The position numbers and the translations under genes were made by a program. From the NCBI GenBank assembly GCA_023266795.1, contig JAHFPI010000052.1:1-10846 (forward strand): 10,846 nucleotides of DNA, read 5' to 3'. Below are positions 6,605-10,846 of this stretch, in pieces. Under the pieces are notes generated by a model. The model was not told where the DNA came from and did not search any database. It saw nothing but the letters and a program-made list of their open reading frames with translations. Each line of letters opens with the position of its first letter. Within the stretch, counting starts at the first letter, position 1. The stretch comes from Rhodospirillales bacterium. Lineage in GTDB: Bacteria; Pseudomonadota; Alphaproteobacteria; Micavibrionales; UBA2020.

Positions 6605-6725
6605 GATTCAAGCGACTTGTTTTTCCATACCGACAAAAAAAATTCAGGGAAAATTCCTGATTCTTTTCTGAGTTTTGAGTCACAAAAAAAGTAATAAAAA
6701 AATGCAGTTAAGTGCATGAAGACTC
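6605..6725. promoter_or_regulatory. Cluster of four GANTC sites upstream of ftsZ
   Basis: GANTC occurs at 6605-6609 (GATTC), 6659-6663 (GATTC), 6677-6681 (GAGTC) and 6721-6725 (GACTC), all in the ftsA-ftsZ gap. GANTC is the target of the cell-cycle DNA methyltransferase CcrM in alphaproteobacteria, and in Caulobacter ftsZ expression depends on CcrM methylation and the regulator GcrA. I counted only about eleven GANTC sites by eye in the whole window, so the cluster stands out. A 16-base near-palindrome, ATGCA-GTTAAG-TGCAT (6702-6717), lies just before the last site. I see no confident -35/-10 pair here; TAGTAT at 6749-6754 is a weak -10 candidate. Confidence 0.55.
6644..6669 (+). terminator. 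Hairpin with T-rich tail in the ftsA-ftsZ gap, possible leaky terminator
   Basis: The 17 bases 6644-6660 fold into a stem of TCAGG with CCTGA, extended by a G-T and an A-T pair around an AAA loop. TTCTTTTCT follows directly. The stem is short and the tail is interrupted, so it would terminate only partly. It could let ftsZ be expressed at a different level from ftsA. One GANTC site overlaps its right edge. Confidence 0.35.
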
Positions 6726-6784
6726 TGGAACACGCACAATAGAGCAAGTAGTATCATCATTGTCACGAAGCGAAGGAACAAAAA

Positions 6785-8461
<1,677 letters not shown>

Positions 8462-8490
8462 AAAACAACCAATAAAAAGGGAATAACAAG

Positions 8491-8679
8491 ATGAACAAAC
8501 CTTTTACAATGGCGACGGCAGGATTGCTTATCGCTGTCATGTTTGCCCATATCTACCGGCTTTTCTCCGGCACCGTCATCATGCTCGGCACCCATCAGGT
8601 GCCGATGTGGGCCAGTGCCATGGGCGTTGTCACCACAGCGATGCTCGCCGCGATGATCTGCGTTGAAGCCAAGAAATAA
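8491..8679 (+). CDS. Small two-helix membrane protein, uncharacterised
   Basis: This 62-residue protein has two likely membrane helices, about residues 6-24 (TMATAGLLIAVMFAHIYRL) and 38-56 (PMWASAMGVVTTAMLAAMI), joined by a short loop (FSGTVIMLGTHQV). It ends in EAKK. It contains a His and an Arg at the end of helix 1 (HIYRL). I do not recognise a family and assign no function. The start is well supported: AAGGGA (8477-8482) lies eight bases before ATG 8491. The gene begins 29 bases after the ftsZ stop and ends just before a strong terminator, so it is very likely the last gene of the ftsZ transcript. That position suggests, but does not show, a link with division or envelope assembly. Confidence 0.78.
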   Translation: MNKPFTMATAGLLIAVMFAHIYRLFSGTVIMLGTHQVPMWASAMGVVTTAMLAAMICVEAKK

Positions 8680-8695
8680 AGAATCTTCGAATACG

Positions 8696-8730
8696 AAAAG
8701 TCCCGGGGTCATTCCCGGGGCTTTTTCTTT
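8696..8730 (+). terminator. Strong intrinsic terminator after ftsZ and the small membrane gene
   Basis: CCCGGG (8702-8707) pairs with CCCGGG (8714-8719) around the loop GTCATT. The stem is extended outward by a T-G wobble, a G-C pair and four A-T pairs (AAAA at 8696-8699 with TTTT at 8722-8725). TTTTTCTTTT follows. It separates the ftsZ transcript from lpxC. Confidence 0.9.
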
Positions 8731-8764
8731 TAGTAAAAAACCAATACATATCAAACACTTACAA

Positions 8765-8801
8765 ATGTAACACACTGTCACAAAGAGTGACTTTATGTAA
8801 C
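8765..8801. promoter_or_regulatory. Operator-like repeat array upstream of lpxC
   Basis: The heptamer ATGTAAC occurs twice in the same orientation, at 8765-8771 and 8795-8801, exactly 30 bases apart or about three helical turns. Between the copies is an inverted repeat, GTCAC (8777-8781), AAAGA, GTGAC (8787-8791). The arrangement lies between the terminator and the lpxC leader, where a promoter must be. TATTCT (8804-8809) is a possible -10, without a good -35. I cannot name a regulator. Confidence 0.4.
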
Positions 8802-8824
8802 GGTATTCTCTTGATATCAAGGAG

Positions 8825-8869
8825 ATGCGGGAAGGTCTTCCCGTGCGTTCAACAACAGCGGTTTTATGA
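8825..8869 (+). other. Possible 14-codon leader frame and hairpin before lpxC
   Basis: An ATG at 8825 opens a 14-codon frame (MREGLPVRSTTAVL) whose TGA overlaps the lpxC ATG 8866 as ATGA. AAGGAG (8819-8824) touches this ATG, too close for normal initiation. A second in-frame start, GTG 8843, has AAGG seven bases upstream. CGGGAA (8828-8833) pairs with TTCCCG (8838-8843) around GGTC, so the hairpin would cover that AAGG and the GTG. lpxC itself lacks a clear ribosome binding site, so coupling through this frame is possible. Confidence 0.3.
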
Positions 8870-9816
8870 TGCTCAAGTCAGTCCAACAGCATACCGTCAA
8901 GGAACCCGTCACCATTACAGGCGTTGGCGTCCATTCCGGCATTACAGCCACCATGACGGTCAGACCGGCGCCGGCGTCCTCCGGCATCACCTTTATCCGC
9001 ACGGACGTCACAGACCGCCCGAATGCTATTCCCGCCCGCTGGAATTTTGTGACTGACACCCGCCTTTGCACCGTTCTCACCAATAAACACGGCGTCAGCG
9101 TTGCCACCGTCGAGCACCTGCTGTCGGCCTTTGCCGCCCTTGGTCTGGACAATGCCGTCGTCGAGATTAACAGCCAGGAAGTCCCTATTATGGACGGCAG
9201 CGCAATTTGTTTTGTAAAAGCGCTGGATCAGGCAGGATTGGCCTCCCAGAACGCGCCCCGCCGCGCGCTCCGCATCAAAAAGACTATTTCCTACAAAGAA
9301 GGGGATAAAGAAACCTTCTTAAGCCCCGCCGACGGCGCTTATTACGGGTTGGAGATTTCTTTTGAGAATACCCTGATCGGCCGCCAGAAATACACGCACG
9401 GCATGACCGAGACCTCTTATCGCCGCGATATCGCCGCCGCCCGCACCTTCGGCTTCCTCCATGAAGTCGAGCAGCTGCGGAAAATGGGGCTGGCGCGTGG
9501 CGGCTCCCTCGACAACGCCATTGTCGTCGACGGCGATAAAATCCTTAACCCTGAAGGCCTGCGCTTTAAGAACGAATTCGTCCGCCACAAAATTCTGGAC
9601 GCTATCGGCGATATTTACCTTGCCGGAGCGCCCCTGATCGGCCATTACCACGGCGTCAAGGCGGGGCATGCCATGAACAACAAGGTTCTGCATACCCTGT
9701 TTGCCCAACCCGATGCATTTGAATTCATCACCCTGGGCCAAACGTCCCCCGAACGCAGGTTTGCCCGCCCCGGCATCTATGCCGAAATCGGCCAGCCACA
9801 GGCTGTTACCGCCTGA
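8866..9816 (+). CDS. lpxC: UDP-3-O-acyl-N-acetylglucosamine deacetylase LpxC
   Basis: LpxC is the zinc deacetylase that makes the first committed step of lipid A synthesis in the cytoplasm. ITGVGVHSG (17-25) is the usual N-terminal motif. TVEHLLSAFAALGLDN (81-96) carries the general base E83 and zinc ligand H84. FVRHKILDAIGD (238-249) gives zinc ligands H241 and D245. HGVKAGHAMNN (262-272) carries the catalytic H268. All catalytic residues are present and the length of 316 residues is normal. The start may be ATG 8866 or the next codon, ATG 8869; neither has a convincing ribosome binding site. A strong terminator upstream and the repeats and hairpin in the leader suggest control separate from ftsZ. 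In E. coli LpxC amount is controlled by FtsH proteolysis; I cannot judge that here. Confidence 0.97.
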   Translation: MMLKSVQQHTVKEPVTITGVGVHSGITATMTVRPAPASSGITFIRTDVTDRPNAIPARWNFVTDTRLCTVLTNKHGVSVATVEHLLSAFAALGLDNAVVEINSQEVPIMDGSAICFVKALDQAGLASQNAPRRALRIKKTISYKEGDKETFLSPADGAYYGLEISFENTLIGRQKYTHGMTETSYRRDIAAARTFGFLHEVEQLRKMGLARGGSLDNAIVVDGDKILNPEGLRFKNEFVRHKILDAIGDIYLAGAPLIGHYHGVKAGHAMNNKVLHTLFAQPDAFEFITLGQTSPERRFARPGIYAEIGQPQAVTA

Positions 9817-9825
9817 TTTCAGCCT

Positions 9826-9854
9826 TTCCCAGCCCTCGCGAACCATGCTATAAG
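9826..9854 (+). promoter_or_regulatory. Probable promoter for bamD, extended -10 type
   Basis: TATAAG (9849-9854) is preceded by TG one base away (9846-9847), the extended -10 form. TTCCCA (9826-9831), a four-of-six match to the -35 consensus, lies 17 bases upstream. Transcription would start near 9861, about 25 bases before ATG 9886. The site lies just after the lpxC stop. Confidence 0.5.
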
Positions 9855-9885
9855 AACATGTAGTCTGTTTCACTTTTGTTCCTGC

Positions 9886-10716
9886 ATGTCGAGTATTCTC
9901 ATGATTAACACTTGCCGTTCCGCTGCCATTTTATGCCTTCTTTCTCTCCTGATGACAGGATGCAGCGGCGCGAAAAACGCGGCAGACGCCGAAAAGCAGG
10001 TGCCTGTCGAAAAAATGTACGCCAGCGCCGCAGCAAAGCTGGACGCGGGGGACAATAACGAAGCCGCCAAGGAATTTGACAGCGTCGAGCAAAACTACCC
10101 CTATTCCCAATGGGCGACCCGCGCCCAGCTGATGGCCGGCTATGCCCACTACAAAAACCTGAAATACGACGACGCCCTGCTGGCGCTTGACCGGTTCATC
10201 GAACTGCACCCCGGCGACGACAACATCGCCTATGCCTATTACCTGAAGGCGCTTTGCTACTATGAGCAGATCTCCGACGTGCGCCGCGACCAGAAAATGA
10301 CCGAACTGGCGCTCGACAGCCTGAAACAGATCAAGACCCGCTTTCCTGACAGCGCGTATGCCCGGGACGCCGCCCTCAAAATAGACCTGACCCTCGATCA
10401 CCTGGCCGGCAAAGAAATGGAAATCGGCCGCTACTATCTCGAGCGCAAGCAATACCAGGCGGCCATTAACCGTTTTGAAAAAGTGGTGGAGCAATACCAG
10501 ACGACCACCCATGTGCCGGAAGCGCTGCTGCGCCTCACCGAGGCCTACCTGTCTCTGGGCATCGTCGACGAGGCGCACCGGTCAGCCGCCATTCTTGGCC
10601 GGAATTATCCGCAAAGCAGCTGGTACAAGGATGCCTACCGGCTGGTAGGGGATGCGCCAACCGAGACGCCAAAAAATTCTGTTTATGATAAAACCATTGG
10701 AAAAATTTTGAACTAG
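9886..10716 (+). CDS. bamD: Outer membrane assembly lipoprotein BamD
   Basis: BamD is the essential lipoprotein of the BAM complex, which inserts beta-barrel proteins into the outer membrane; it sits on the periplasmic face. The N-terminus is a lipoprotein signal peptide with a hydrophobic core and a lipobox ending MTGC, so C26 would be lipidated. The next residue is Ser, not Asp, which fits export to the outer membrane. TPR-like repeats follow from about residue 43, with typical segments YPYSQWATRAQLMAGYAHY and AYYLKALCYYEQI, and LERKQYQAAINRFEKVVEQY near 186-205. At 276 residues it is full length. The start is ATG 9886 or the in-frame ATG 9901; neither has a strong ribosome binding site, and the signal peptide works with either. 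The place between lpxC and recN matches alphaproteobacterial gene order. Confidence 0.95.
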   Translation: MSSILMINTCRSAAILCLLSLLMTGCSGAKNAADAEKQVPVEKMYASAAAKLDAGDNNEAAKEFDSVEQNYPYSQWATRAQLMAGYAHYKNLKYDDALLALDRFIELHPGDDNIAYAYYLKALCYYEQISDVRRDQKMTELALDSLKQIKTRFPDSAYARDAALKIDLTLDHLAGKEMEIGRYYLERKQYQAAINRFEKVVEQYQTTTHVPEALLRLTEAYLSLGIVDEAHRSAAILGRNYPQSSWYKDAYRLVGDAPTETPKNSVYDKTIGKILN

Positions 10717-10737
10717 GGCCGGAACCTGAAAAGTATC

Positions 10738-10846
10738 ATGCTCACCAGCCTCACTATTCACAATGTCGTCCTGATTGACCGCCTGTCTCTGGAAGGCACT
10801 GCCGGTCTTTCCGCCCTGACCGGCGAAACCGGCGCCGGAAAATCCA
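10738..10846 (+). CDS. recN: DNA repair protein RecN, 5' part only
   Basis: RecN is an SMC-like ATPase that acts in repair of DNA double-strand breaks. Only the first 36 codons are in the window, but they are diagnostic: MLTSLTIHNVVLIDRLSL is the typical RecN beginning, and the Walker A motif GETGAGKS (29-36) follows at the normal place. The gene is open to the right edge. ATG 10738 starts 21 bases after the bamD stop, and the ribosome binding site is weak. No separate promoter is seen in the short gap, so it is probably co-transcribed with bamD. Confidence 0.93.
   Translation, partial: MLTSLTIHNVVLIDRLSLEGTAGLSALTGETGAGKS

Noticed and set aside
8787..9056. 89-codon + strand frame overlapping the start of lpxC
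   Set aside because: It is out of frame with lpxC and has an Arg/His-rich shadow composition.

Overview
The window holds a division and cell wall (dcw) gene cluster from a Gram-negative bacterium, most likely an alphaproteobacterium. The order murC-murB-ddl-ftsQ-ftsA-ftsZ followed by lpxC-bamD-recN, the long FtsZ linker and the use of GANTC sites (see below) all fit that class. By eye the GC content is in the mid-50s percent. I cannot name a genus. Apart from a partial gene at the left edge, all genes run on the + strand. I see no insertion sequence, CRISPR array, tRNA or rRNA.

Layout. (1) 1-621: a partial gene on the - strand leaves the window on the left and faces a GNAT-family acetyltransferase (136-606). 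Because the GNAT gene sits 15 bases before murC, the cluster lacks murG at this junction. (2) 622-2978: murC and murB overlap by one base. (3) 2979-3468: an AT-rich gap with a plausible promoter, then a 99-residue protein I do not recognise, then another AT-rich gap. (4) 3469-5268: ddl and ftsQ, both apparently starting with TTG. (5) 5269-6602: ftsA, preceded by a 16-codon reading frame that overlaps its start codon out of frame. (6) 6603-6784: a 182-base ftsA-ftsZ gap with four GANTC sites and a hairpin. (7) 6785-8730: ftsZ and a 62-residue membrane protein, closed by a strong intrinsic terminator. (8) 8731-10846: lpxC with a structured leader, bamD behind its own promoter, and the first 36 codons of recN.

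How they work together. MurC, MurB and Ddl make peptidoglycan precursors in the cytoplasm: MurB makes UDP-MurNAc, MurC adds L-Ala, and Ddl supplies D-Ala-D-Ala. FtsZ forms the division ring, FtsA ties it to the membrane, and FtsQ links it to the periplasmic divisome. LpxC commits precursor to lipid A and BamD helps insert outer membrane proteins, so the cluster joins growth of wall, septum and outer membrane. RecN is a repair protein that commonly follows in alphaproteobacteria.

The core genes are ordinary. The parts worth a second look are the GANTC cluster before ftsZ, the two unrecognised small proteins, and the unusual translation starts and leaders of ftsA and lpxC.
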